Below are positions 1 to 5,503 of a stretch of DNA of 5,503 bases, in pieces; the first letter of the stretch is position 1; every line of letters starts with the position of its first letter. This DNA comes from JAUXIQ01 sp030620925 [NCBI: Nitrospinota bacterium] (GTDB lineage: Bacteria > JAUXIQ01), in assembly GCA_030620925.1 (NCBI GenBank), contig JAUXIQ010000159.1:1-5503 (forward strand), read 5' to 3'. The translations under genes and the position numbers were made by a program. The notes under the pieces were generated by a model. It searched no databases and was not told where the DNA came from. It saw only the letters and a program-made list of their open reading frames with translations.

Positions 1-7
1 GAACCGG

Positions 8-655
8 CTACCTCTTCATGGAGAAGATGAGCTTATAGGTGTCTATGTGGGCGTCCTGGAAGAGGGGCCTCACCTCTTCCGTGCGGCCGTAGTTTCTGGC
101 TTCTTCCCAGGCATCGGTCTCCATGATCTCCGGTGAATCCATATCGTATAGTGCCAGGTAGGGCGGCGCCCCTTCAACGGCTTTGAAACGGCGGGCGCAA
201 TGGACGCCCTCCACTCCCACCAGGGCCGGGACGTGCTCTTCGTCGTACCAGGCGTTGAACAGCTCATCGTGTTCGGGGGCTATTCCCAGGCGCACCGCCA
301 GCAGATACTCCGCGTCTTGCTGCGGAGGCGTGCCCGCCTCAAAGATTTCCTGATAAATGTTGCGGACGGTGTTCAAAAAGTGGGGCCTGAGCTTCAGTGT
401 TCCTTCGCTCTCCCGGCTGGAGATTTCCTTGTAGGCGTCGCTCTGAATTACAGAAGGCTCTTCCATCTCGTAGACCGCCAGGTACGTTGGGTGGCCGTCG
501 ACGCAAAGGTAGCGCCGGGCGGCGATGAATCCCTGCACTTCGTTGATCCGTTCGGGGATGTGCTCTTCGTTGTACCAGGTGTTGAACTCTTCGTCCATGG
601 CGGGGTTTATATCCGTCCAGACGCTTATCAGGCCGTTACCTCTTTCCTTTGACAT
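8..655 (-). CDS. Tandem dimeric alpha/beta-barrel (ferredoxin-like fold) protein, function unknown
   Basis: The protein has 215 residues and consists of two copies of one domain of about 100 residues. Copy 1 (about 8-105) has F24, W27, Y28, E30, E31, H32, P34, then a G-F-x-A-A-R-R-Y stretch (42-49) and PTYLAVYEME (56-65). Copy 2 (about 116-215) repeats these as F133, W136, Y137, E139, E140, H141, P143, then ARRF (154-157) and PPYLALYDMD (164-173). The W-Y-x-E-E-H-x-P signature resembles small EthD/DUF4286-like proteins with a dimeric alpha/beta-barrel fold; a fused pair could form the barrel in a single chain. No signal peptide or membrane segment is seen, so it is probably cytoplasmic. The ATG at 655 is supported by a near-perfect Shine-Dalgarno sequence. 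It lies 82 bases after the FAD subunit gene on the same strand, with no clear promoter between, so co-transcription is likely. A role in handling an aromatic substrate or product is inference only. The gene is complete and ends with TAG close to the window edge. Confidence 0.85.
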   Translation of the reverse strand: MSKERGNGLISVWTDINPAMDEEFNTWYNEEHIPERINEVQGFIAARRYLCVDGHPTYLAVYEMEEPSVIQSDAYKEISSRESEGTLKLRPHFLNTVRNIYQEIFEAGTPPQQDAEYLLAVRLGIAPEHDELFNAWYDEEHVPALVGVEGVHCARRFKAVEGAPPYLALYDMDSPEIMETDAWEEARNYGRTEEVRPLFQDAHIDTYKLIFSMKR

Positions 656-660
656 TTTGC

Positions 661-668
661 CACCTCCT
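661..668 (-). promoter_or_regulatory. Strong ribosome binding site of the tandem-domain gene
   Basis: On the minus strand the bases read AGGAGGTG, a near-perfect anti-16S match. They end 5 bases before the ATG at 655, with the AGGAGG core 7 bases away. This fixes the start of the 215-residue protein and suggests efficient translation. It is the most canonical ribosome binding site in the window. Confidence 0.8.
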
Positions 669-737
669 GTTTTCGGTATGCAGGTTTTGCTTAACTTGAT
701 TAGGAAAAAATGATTGAACAGAAACTATTTCGTAAAA

Positions 738-1745
738 TCAAGAGGAGGCTGCCGCCGCGGCCTCCGTGAGTGCGTGTTTCACCAGGACGGGTACCATCAT
801 GCGCCGGTATTCGGGCGTTCCGGCGGTGTTGGCCTGGGGATGCACCGACGCCCGAGCGACCTGAGCCACTTCCTCGAGCGCGGCCTGTTCGGGCGCCTTT
901 CCGGCAAGCATCTCTCCCGCGCCTTCCACCTCTACCGGCGCAGAACCCACCGCATTGAGCACCACCTTGAAACCTTGGGGTGCGGAACCGAAAGCCCCGT
1001 CGCTCATGGTCACCCTCGCAGCCACGCCCATGATGGGGAAATCCACCTCCTCCCGCAGCCGCAGCTTTACATACGCCACCCCGCTACCGGCGGCGGGCGG
1101 GGGAACGCTTATCTCGGAAAGAAACTCATGAGGCTCCACTGCGTTGGGACGCAGGCCGTCACCCGTGAAAAGCTCACCCAGGGAGATGACCCTCTCGCCC
1201 CCCCCGCTCATCAATTTCACCTCAGCCCCCATAGCCATAAGGATGGGGGCCGTATCCCCGGAATAGACGGCGAAGCAGCGTTTGCTGCCTTCCACCACGT
1301 GGCAGACCTCTCCCCCCGTCTTGTGGCAGGGCGGCCGCGACTGGCGCCAGTAGTCCGACTGGTTGTAGTACCAGCACCTGGTGTCCAGGCAGAGGTTGCC
1401 ACCCAGGGTGGCAATATTACGGACCTGAACGGAGCCCACCTTGCGCGCCGCCGCCTCAAGGGCGGGGTATTTATCTTTTATGGGTGGAGATTGGGTCAGC
1501 GAAGCCAGGGTAACCGCGGCGCCCATGCGAAGGCCGGTTTTCTCGTCGTAATCCACCGCGTCCAACCCGGTGACGGATGAGAGACTGATGAGGTGTTCTG
1601 GGGTGCTAAGCCTCTGCTTCATGGAGATCAGCAGGTCCGTACCGCCGGCTATGAGTCGAGCGGCGTCCCCGTATTCAGACAGCAGAGAGGCCGTTTCGCC
1701 CGCCGAAGCGGGAGCATGGTATTCAAACCTCGGCATTCTGCGCAT
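738..1745 (-). CDS. hcrB: FAD-binding subunit of a molybdenum hydroxylase, 4-hydroxybenzoyl-CoA reductase beta type
   Basis: This 335-residue protein is the flavin subunit of a heterotrimeric molybdenum enzyme. FAD-binding motifs are AGGTDL (33-38) and TLGGNL (113-118), as in CoxM and the XdhB/HcrB family. Between the FAD domain halves is an insertion with C124, C140, C148 and C157. The spacing (16, 8, 9) equals that of the [4Fe-4S] ligands I recall in Thauera HcrB (122, 138, 146, 155), and the context LDTRCWYYNQS also fits. Ordinary xanthine dehydrogenase and CO dehydrogenase flavin subunits lack this loop. In the known enzyme the cluster feeds electrons from ferredoxin to FAD and on to the molybdenum site. 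C119 is an additional cysteine next to the FAD motif. The ATG at 1745 is preferred because GGGGG lies 5 bases upstream; an ATG at 1736 is possible but would be spaced too far. The true substrate may be another hydroxylated aryl-CoA. The gene is separated from the large subunit gene by 232 bases and may have its own promoter. Confidence 0.9.
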   Translation of the reverse strand: MRRMPRFEYHAPASAGETASLLSEYGDAARLIAGGTDLLISMKQRLSTPEHLISLSSVTGLDAVDYDEKTGLRMGAAVTLASLTQSPPIKDKYPALEAAARKVGSVQVRNIATLGGNLCLDTRCWYYNQSDYWRQSRPPCHKTGGEVCHVVEGSKRCFAVYSGDTAPILMAMGAEVKLMSGGGERVISLGELFTGDGLRPNAVEPHEFLSEISVPPPAAGSGVAYVKLRLREEVDFPIMGVAARVTMSDGAFGSAPQGFKVVLNAVGSAPVEVEGAGEMLAGKAPEQAALEEVAQVARASVHPQANTAGTPEYRRMMVPVLVKHALTEAAAAASS

Positions 1746-1748
1746 CAG

Positions 1749-1756
1749 CTCCCCCT
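1749..1756 (-). promoter_or_regulatory. Ribosome binding site deciding the FAD subunit start
   Basis: The minus strand reads AGGGGGAG. Its G-run ends 5 bases before the ATG at 1745 and 14 bases before the alternative ATG at 1736. The shorter distance favours the upstream start (protein beginning MRRMPRF). The spacing is slightly short if the final GAG is counted as part of the site. Confidence 0.55.
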
Positions 1757-1786
1757 TTCATCTTCCAGTAGAACCTGGACTCAACA

Positions 1787-1814
1787 ATAATATTATTTAC
1801 CCTGAGATGTTCAA
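1787..1814 (-). promoter_or_regulatory. Predicted sigma-70 type promoter for the FAD subunit gene
   Basis: On the minus strand there is a -35 hexamer TTGAAC (1809-1814, 4 of 6 to consensus), a 16-base spacer and a -10 hexamer TATTAT (1787-1792, 5 of 6). Transcription would begin near 1780, leaving a leader of about 35 bases before the ATG at 1745. The -35 lies inside the left arm of the palindrome at 1794-1837, as expected for a repressor-controlled promoter. This is pattern-based inference; the surrounding sequence is AT-rich, which raises the chance of a false match. Confidence 0.5.
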
Positions 1815-1837
1815 GTGTGCCTGAACATCTGTAAATA
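1794..1837. repeat. Interrupted palindrome, candidate operator
   Basis: The core is a perfect inverted repeat: AGATGTTCA (1805-1813), an 8-base spacer, then TGAACATCT (1822-1830). Immediately outside it is a second matching pair, TATTTAC (1794-1800) and GTAAATA (1831-1837), offset on the left by the four bases CCTG. Together the arms give 16 matched base pairs. No T-run follows on either strand, so it is not a good intrinsic terminator. Its overlap with the predicted -35 and spacer of the FAD subunit promoter suggests a binding site for a dimeric transcription factor. It could alternatively act as an mRNA stem-loop in a read-through transcript from the upstream genes. No regulator gene is present in the window. 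Confidence 0.6.
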
Positions 1838-1858
1838 CTCATTTTCACCCTCTCCCGG

Positions 1859-1900
1859 CCTCCCTATGCCTGCCCCGCGGTGGACGGGATAAAGGGGAGG
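1859..1900. repeat. GC-rich stem-loop downstream of the large subunit gene
   Basis: Nested inverted repeats are visible: CCTCCC (1859-1864) with GGGAGG (1895-1900), TAT (1865-1867) with ATA (1889-1891), and CCCG (1874-1877) with CGGG (1885-1888) around a 7-base loop. They lie about 80 to 120 bases beyond the stop codon of the large subunit gene. No T-run follows the stem in either direction, so a Rho-independent terminator is not supported. An mRNA-stabilising or processing structure is possible. The internal loops are asymmetric, so the structure is only moderately convincing. Confidence 0.3.
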
Positions 1901-1977
1901 AGATCAAAAAACTTCTAACTCCTGGAAGAACTTTACAAGGTATTATAACCAGTAAAAGTAAAGCATGAAACTTACTA

Positions 1978-4269
1978 TTATTCTTCGTTTTCCTTTTCGA
2001 GAGCTTTTAGTATCTTTTCAGGGGTTACGGGAAGGGTTTTAACCATCACCCCCAGGGCGTCGTAAACGGCGTTGGTTATCGCGGGCACGGTAGAGACCTG
2101 GACACCCTCACCCGATTCCTTGGCCCCAAAGGGCCCCACCGGGTCGATGGTCTCCACCGCCTCCGACTCGATGTCGGGCATATCCACGGCGGAGGGTAGC
2201 TTGTATTCCATGAACGAAGGATTGCTGGCCTGGCCGGTGTCCTTCCCCTTGATCTTGTCTTCCAGAAGCGCTTGTCCCAGGCCTCCGCAGACGGAGCCTT
2301 CAAGCTGCCCTTCCACATGCATGGGATTGATGGCCCGGCCACAGTCGTGCAGCACCTTCATGCGCGTGACCGTGATCTTGCCCGTATCCGTATCCACCTC
2401 GACTTCCGCCGCCTGCGCCCCGAAGCTGTAAGTGGCTGACATGTTGCCCTCGCCTGTCTCGTAGTTTGGCACCTCGAGTTCCGGAGCGAAATAGCCCCTG
2501 CCCATGATGGTCCTGCCCGTCCCTGAGTAGCATGCCGACTTCACCAGCTTGGTAAAAGGCATATTCTTTTCCGGGTCGTCCCTGACGAAGACCTGCTCAT
2601 TGCGGAAAACGAGCTCCTCCGGATGCGCACCCAACAGCTCGGCTCCCACTTCGGCCAACTGTTTCCGGGCGTCGTCGGCGGCTATCCACACGGCGTTACC
2701 GGATACGAAGGTTACTCTGCTGCCGAAGGTGCCGGGGTCGAGGGGGGTAACCTCGGAGTCGGGCATCACCAGCCGGACCTTATCCAGCCCCAGGCCGAGC
2801 ACCTCGGCGGCTATCTGTGAGAGACAACTGTCCGAGCCCTGCCCGGAGTCCGTGGCGCCGGTGAGGACGGATATGGCGCCGTCCTCATGGACTTTCACCA
2901 TCGCCCCCGCCGTGTTGTGTCCCGCCACCCGCGGCCCCGAGACGAACCCGTAAGCCCCGAATCCGATGCCGCGCTTTTTGTTGGGCGGCAGTTCTCCCCA
3001 CTCTTCGCGCCATTTCTTTATCTCGCCCGCTTTCTGGAGGCACTCGGTGAGGCCGCAACTGGTAATCCTGAACCCGTTGACCGTGTTATCCCCCGGCTGC
3101 AGGGCGTTCTTGAGCCGTATATCCAGTGGGTCTATGTCCAGCTCCCGGGCGATCATATCCAATTGCGACTCCGCCGCATAGCGCACCTGGGGGACGCCGT
3201 GCCCCCGCTGGGCACAGCAGACCTGGTTATTGGTATAGACCCGATAGCCGTCGTATTCTAGGTTGGGCACCCGGTAGGGCAGCGCCAGGACGGAGCCCAT
3301 GAGGTACCTTGTCATGCGGCCGATGCTGATATAAGCCCCTCCGTTGGCGACGATGCGGCACTTGATGGCCATGATGGTGCCGTCCTTACCGACGCCTGTC
3401 TTTATGTCCATAATGGTTGGATTGCGCTGCCGCCCGGCGGAGAGCACCTCTTCCTGGCCGTAGACGATCTTCACCGGTTTGCCCGTTTTCATGGAAAGGA
3501 GAGCGGCGGTGAAATCCAGCGAGAACATCTCGTTCTTACCCCCGAAGCCGCCGCCTATGAAAGGCTGCACGATGCGGACTTTGCTCAGCTCCAGGCCCAG
3601 GGCGCGGGGCATGTTGCGGTAGGTAAAATAGGGGCTCTGTTTGGAGCCCCAGAAGGTGATCTTGCCCGTGGAGTCGTAGGTCGCCAGCGCTGCGTGAGGC
3701 TCCAGGAAAGCATGGCAGACGGGCTGCGTCTCGAACCGGTCTTCGCGAACGCAGTCCGATCGCCTGAAACCGGCCTCCACGTCCCCGAAACGCATGGTGG
3801 ACTTGCAGGCGATATTGTTCGCCGCATGCTCATGAAGCAGGGGAGCGCCTTCTTCCATGGCCTCCAGTGGATCGAAAACCGCCGGCAGTAACTCGTATTC
3901 CACGTCGATCAGTTGCAGCGCCTCTTCAGCCGTATCCTCGTCTACCGCGGCCACCGCGGCAACCTCGTCGCCCACGAAGCGGACCTTTTCCGTTGCCAGG
4001 AAGGGTTCGTCTCCCTTGCCCAAAATGAGGTCCCCGTAGCGGTAGCCCAAAGTATCTTTGGCGGTGACCACCGCCTTCACCCCTTGCAGCCTCTCCGCCC
4101 TGCCGGTGTCGATGTTGAGAATCCTGGCATGAGGGTGCGGGCTCCTGAGCATCTTGCCATGAAGCATGCCCGGCAGTTCCATATCGGCGGCATACATCGC
4201 TTCCCCCGTGGCTTTCACCACGGCGTCCACGCGGGGCAGGCGTTTTCCCACTACGGTAAATTCTTCCAT
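1978..4269 (-). CDS. hcrA: Molybdopterin-binding catalytic subunit, 4-hydroxybenzoyl-CoA reductase alpha type
   Basis: This 763-residue protein is the large subunit that binds the molybdenum cofactor and holds the active site. Its length suits the HcrA and aldehyde oxidase/xanthine dehydrogenase large-subunit family. The N-terminal part (about 15-130) is the 'hammerhead' domain, beginning RVDAVVKATGEAMYAADM. Cofactor motifs follow: IGGGFGGK (238-245), the active-site loop QRGHGVPQ (354-361) in place of RGFGGPQ of xanthine dehydrogenases, TGATDSGQGSD (470-480), FGSRVTFVSGNA (515-526), and GAKESGEG (715-722), in which E721 matches the catalytic glutamate. The Cu-binding AYRCSFR loop of CO dehydrogenase is absent. 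No Tat signal is seen, so it is cytoplasmic. The start at 4269 has GGAGG 7 bases upstream, within the 12-base gap after the small subunit gene, so the two are clearly co-transcribed and probably co-translated. Reductase rather than oxidase function is inferred mainly from the partner FAD subunit. The exact substrate is unproven. Confidence 0.9.
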   Translation of the reverse strand: MEEFTVVGKRLPRVDAVVKATGEAMYAADMELPGMLHGKMLRSPHPHARILNIDTGRAERLQGVKAVVTAKDTLGYRYGDLILGKGDEPFLATEKVRFVGDEVAAVAAVDEDTAEEALQLIDVEYELLPAVFDPLEAMEEGAPLLHEHAANNIACKSTMRFGDVEAGFRRSDCVREDRFETQPVCHAFLEPHAALATYDSTGKITFWGSKQSPYFTYRNMPRALGLELSKVRIVQPFIGGGFGGKNEMFSLDFTAALLSMKTGKPVKIVYGQEEVLSAGRQRNPTIMDIKTGVGKDGTIMAIKCRIVANGGAYISIGRMTRYLMGSVLALPYRVPNLEYDGYRVYTNNQVCCAQRGHGVPQVRYAAESQLDMIARELDIDPLDIRLKNALQPGDNTVNGFRITSCGLTECLQKAGEIKKWREEWGELPPNKKRGIGFGAYGFVSGPRVAGHNTAGAMVKVHEDGAISVLTGATDSGQGSDSCLSQIAAEVLGLGLDKVRLVMPDSEVTPLDPGTFGSRVTFVSGNAVWIAADDARKQLAEVGAELLGAHPEELVFRNEQVFVRDDPEKNMPFTKLVKSACYSGTGRTIMGRGYFAPELEVPNYETGEGNMSATYSFGAQAAEVEVDTDTGKITVTRMKVLHDCGRAINPMHVEGQLEGSVCGGLGQALLEDKIKGKDTGQASNPSFMEYKLPSAVDMPDIESEAVETIDPVGPFGAKESGEGVQVSTVPAITNAVYDALGVMVKTLPVTPEKILKALEKENEE

Positions 4270-4281
4270 CGCTCCCCCTCC

Positions 4282-4746
4282 TCAGGCGGACTGCGCCGCC
4301 TGGATGGCCTCTATGATTTTAGCGTAGCCGGTGCACCTGCACAGGTTGCCCGATATGCCTACCCTGATTTCTTCTTTGGTGGGATTGGGATTGGAATCCA
4401 GCAGCGCCTTGGCGGTGAGAATCACCCCCGGCGTGCAGAACCCGCATTGAATGGCCCCGTGGTTGACGAACGCCTCTTGCAGGGGGTGCAGTCGGTCTTT
4501 GCTCTCGGCGAGGCCCTCTATAGTAACAATCTCCGCATCCTGGCACCTTACGGCAAGCAGCAGGCAGGAGAGCACGGCACGTCCGTCGAGTAGCACCGTG
4601 CAGGCGCCGCAGTCACCCGTGTCGCATCCTTTTTTGGTCCCCGTCAGCTTCAGTTCTTCCCGGATCACTTCCTGCAAGGTGCGCCAGGGAAATACGGCCA
4701 ACTCGTGAGTTTCACCGTTGACGTTCAAACTGATCAACTGCTTCAT
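4282..4746 (-). CDS. hcrC: [2Fe-2S] subunit of the molybdenum hydroxylase, HcrC/CoxS/XdhC-like
   Basis: This 154-residue protein carries two [2Fe-2S] clusters that pass electrons between FAD and the molybdenum site. The plant-type ferredoxin domain has C41, C46, C49 and C61 (GCDTGDCGACTVLLDG). The second, alpha-helical domain has C101, C104, C136 and C138 (QCGFCTPG and NLCRCTGY). Spacing and length are normal for the family, and both clusters have all ligands. I chose the ATG at 4746 because the protein then begins MKQLISLNVNG, as family members do, and AAAGGGGG lies 9 bases upstream. A reading frame extending to a TTG at 4779 adds 11 residues unlike the family. It is the first gene of the set, behind a promoter with a perfect TATAAT. 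The large subunit gene follows after 12 bases. C68 is an additional cysteine that is not a known ligand. Confidence 0.93.
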   Translation of the reverse strand: MKQLISLNVNGETHELAVFPWRTLQEVIREELKLTGTKKGCDTGDCGACTVLLDGRAVLSCLLLAVRCQDAEIVTIEGLAESKDRLHPLQEAFVNHGAIQCGFCTPGVILTAKALLDSNPNPTKEEIRVGISGNLCRCTGYAKIIEAIQAAQSA

Positions 4747-4755
4747 CGCCCACCA

Positions 4756-4763
4756 CCCCCTTT
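4756..4763 (-). promoter_or_regulatory. Ribosome binding site deciding the small subunit start
   Basis: The minus strand reads AAAGGGGG, ending 9 bases before the ATG at 4746. It lies downstream of the alternative TTG at 4779, which it therefore cannot serve. This supports the 154-residue form of the protein. Confidence 0.6.
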
Positions 4764-4776
4764 CTACGCCGTCGGT

Positions 4777-4798
4777 CAACCATGATGCTCGTCGGTTG
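4777..4798. repeat. Short inverted repeat in the leader of the reductase operon
   Basis: CAACC (4777-4781) and GGTTG (4794-4798) are perfect 5-base inverted arms around a 12-base loop. They sit in the predicted untranslated leader between the promoter at 4843-4872 and the ribosome binding site at 4756-4763. The stem is short and may be chance; if real it is a leader hairpin, not a terminator, since no T-run follows. Confidence 0.25.
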
Positions 4799-4842
4799 TT
4801 AAGTTACTGTTAGACCCGCGAGCCCCGGCCCGCGCTCCACGC

Positions 4843-4872
4843 ATTATACAATACAAAATCCGGTTATGTCCG
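4843..4872 (-). promoter_or_regulatory. Predicted sigma-70 type promoter of the reductase operon
   Basis: The minus strand has a perfect -10 TATAAT (4843-4848), an 18-base spacer and a -35 CGGACA (4867-4872, 4 of 6 to consensus). Transcription would start near 4836, giving a leader of about 90 bases before the small subunit ATG. The bases just after the -10 are GC-rich (GCGTGGAGCGCGGG), a type of discriminator often linked to growth-rate control. The -35 lies inside the stem-loop at 4861-4918, so binding of a regulator there, or pckA transcription, could interfere with initiation. Confidence 0.6.
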
Positions 4873-4918
4873 CTAAAATGACGCCGCCTTTCTAATTTCC
4901 ATTTAACGGTCATAACTG
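4861..4918. terminator. Imperfect stem-loop at the pckA 3' end, candidate terminator or operator
   Basis: The arms at 4861-4880 and 4900-4918 are reverse complements except for two mismatches, one wobble and one bulged base, around a 19-base loop. On the minus strand the stem begins inside the last codons and stop of pckA (CAGTTATGACC) and ends GGACATAACCG, followed by GATTTTG. The T-run is only four bases, so termination strength is uncertain. The right-hand part of the stem in transcription order contains the -35 of the reductase promoter. It may therefore be a terminator, an operator, or both. Confidence 0.45.
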
Positions 4919-5503
4919 CCCGGGGCCTGCGCCCAGTACGTTTTCCGATACTTCCTTCTCATACTGCCTGAAGTTCTCGTGAAACCGCCCTACAAGCTGC
5001 GCTGCTGTCGCATCGTACGCCGCTCCATCCTTCCATGTTCGGCGCGGACTGAGAAGCTCGGAGGGGACCCCTTCAATTGCTGCCGGCACCCGCAGGCCGA
5101 ACACAGGGTCTTCTTCCATGGGAACGTCGGCGAGCCGCCCTTCGAGCGCCGCCCGCACCATGGCCCTGGTGTGGGCTATAGCGATACGTTTCCCCACCCC
5201 GTAAGGGCCGCCTGTCCAGCCGGTGTTCACCAGCCAGCAGGTCACGTCGTGCCGCTCAATCTTCTCTCTCAGCAGGTCCGCATAGACGGTGGGCGAGAGG
5301 GCCATGAAGGGTGCACCGAAACAGGCACTGAACGTGGCTTGAGGCTCCGGGCCCATCCCTTTCTCTGTCCCCGCCACTTTGGCCGTGTAGCCGGAAAGGA
5401 AATGGTAAATGGCCTGCGGCGGGGTGAGCATCCCCAGGGGAGGTATGACCCCGAAGGCGTCCGCCGTGAGCATGATGATGTTCCGGGGATGTCCGCCCAT
5501 CCC
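4910..5503 (-). CDS. pckA: ATP-dependent phosphoenolpyruvate carboxykinase, C-terminal part (partial)
   Basis: PckA converts oxaloacetate and ATP to phosphoenolpyruvate, CO2 and ADP, the entry step of gluconeogenesis, in the cytoplasm. About 198 C-terminal residues are visible and the frame runs off the right edge, so the Walker-type kinase loop and metal ligands are outside the window. Family landmarks in order are [15 protein letters not shown], the stretch [45 protein letters not shown] and the ending RFHENFRQY. The run [11 protein letters not shown] matches the nucleotide-binding region of the E. coli enzyme (R449, I450 and T455 there). A methionine near the edge is internal, not the start. 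The GGPYG insertion in the TGW loop is common to many bacterial PckA proteins and differs from E. coli. The tail after NFRQY is about 16 residues and unremarkable. The stop TGA overlaps the arm of the stem-loop at 4861-4918. A functional link to the reductase genes is not shown by sequence. Confidence 0.95.
   Translation of the reverse strand, partial: GMGGHPRNIIMLTADAFGVIPPLGMLTPPQAIYHFLSGYTAKVAGTEKGMGPEPQATFSACFGAPFMALSPTVYADLLREKIERHDVTCWLVNTGWTGGPYGVGKRIAIAHTRAMVRAALEGRLADVPMEEDPVFGLRVPAAIEGVPSELLSPRRTWKDGAAYDATAAQLVGRFHENFRQYEKEVSENVLGAGPGQL

Noticed and set aside
656-737. Promoter, terminator or operator half-site (TGAACA at 715-720) between the FAD subunit gene and the tandem-domain gene
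   Set aside because: No paired -35/-10 stands out. The T-run at 705-710 lacks a real stem, and only one half of the palindrome seen at 1805-1830 is present. The short CCTG/CAGG pairing near the ribosome binding site is too weak to claim.
714-1580. Long plus-strand open frame of 288 codons opposite the FAD subunit gene
   Set aside because: Its translation is low-complexity, rich in His, Arg and Gly, and has no family motif. It is the antisense shadow of a GC-rich gene with clear conserved motifs.
1906-1940. Possible intrinsic terminator after the large subunit gene, ending in a T6 run on the minus strand (1906-1911)
   Set aside because: The preceding stem is only TTCT/AGAA with a 10-base loop and a G-G mismatch before three more A-T pairs, which is too weak to call.
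1942-1947. A perfect TATAAT on the minus strand just after the large subunit gene
   Set aside because: No acceptable -35 is found at 16 to 18 bases upstream and there is no TGn extension, so it is probably chance in AT-rich sequence.
1978-4269. Aerobic CO dehydrogenase large subunit (CoxL) as identity for the molybdenum subunit
   Set aside because: The AYRCSFR copper-binding loop is absent, and the partner FAD subunit carries the HcrB-type cysteine insertion.
3913-4593. Plus-strand open frame of 226 codons spanning the start of the large subunit and most of the small subunit gene
   Set aside because: It crosses two well-supported minus-strand genes, has no recognisable domain and is explained by codon bias on the opposite strand.
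4747-4779. N-terminal extension of the small subunit to a TTG start at 4779
   Set aside because: The added 11 residues do not resemble the family. The good ribosome binding site lies downstream of the TTG and serves the ATG at 4746.

Overview
The window is a compact bacterial chromosome segment in which every supported gene lies on the minus strand. Read in the direction of transcription (right to left) the order is: the 3' end of an ATP-dependent phosphoenolpyruvate carboxykinase gene (pckA, cut by the right edge), then three genes for a molybdenum hydroxylase of the xanthine dehydrogenase family ([2Fe-2S] subunit, molybdopterin subunit, FAD subunit), then a 215-residue protein made of two tandem ferredoxin-like (dimeric alpha/beta-barrel) domains.

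The most informative gene is the FAD subunit. It carries a cysteine-rich insertion with four cysteines spaced 16, 8 and 9 residues apart, the pattern I recall for the extra [4Fe-4S] cluster of the beta subunit of 4-hydroxybenzoyl-CoA reductase (HcrB). This separates the enzyme from ordinary xanthine dehydrogenases and aerobic CO dehydrogenases. It points to a reductase that removes a ring hydroxyl from an aryl-CoA thioester using low-potential electrons, as in anaerobic degradation of phenolic compounds. The three proteins supply the whole expected electron path: [4Fe-4S] and FAD in the FAD subunit, two [2Fe-2S] clusters in the small subunit, and the molybdenum cofactor in the large one. PckA would serve gluconeogenesis during growth on substrates degraded to acetyl-CoA or C4 acids, but its adjacency may be incidental.

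Regulatory structure lies in the two larger non-coding stretches. Between pckA and the small subunit (4747-4909) there is an imperfect stem-loop that starts inside the pckA stop region. It is followed by, and overlaps the -35 of, a promoter with a perfect TATAAT. Between the large and FAD subunit genes (1746-1977) there is a 232-base gap, unusual inside such an operon. It contains a second promoter-like pair whose -35 lies within a long interrupted palindrome, so the FAD subunit and the gene after it may be controlled separately. The 82-base gap at 656-737 shows a strong ribosome binding site but no convincing promoter or terminator.

The organism is most likely an anaerobic or facultative bacterium with GC-rich coding sequence and strong purine-rich ribosome binding sites. 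The lineage cannot be settled from this window. There is no sign of mobile elements, CRISPR, tRNA or rRNA. I see no wholly new system; the least explained parts are the tandem-domain gene behind the reductase genes and the two palindrome/promoter arrangements.
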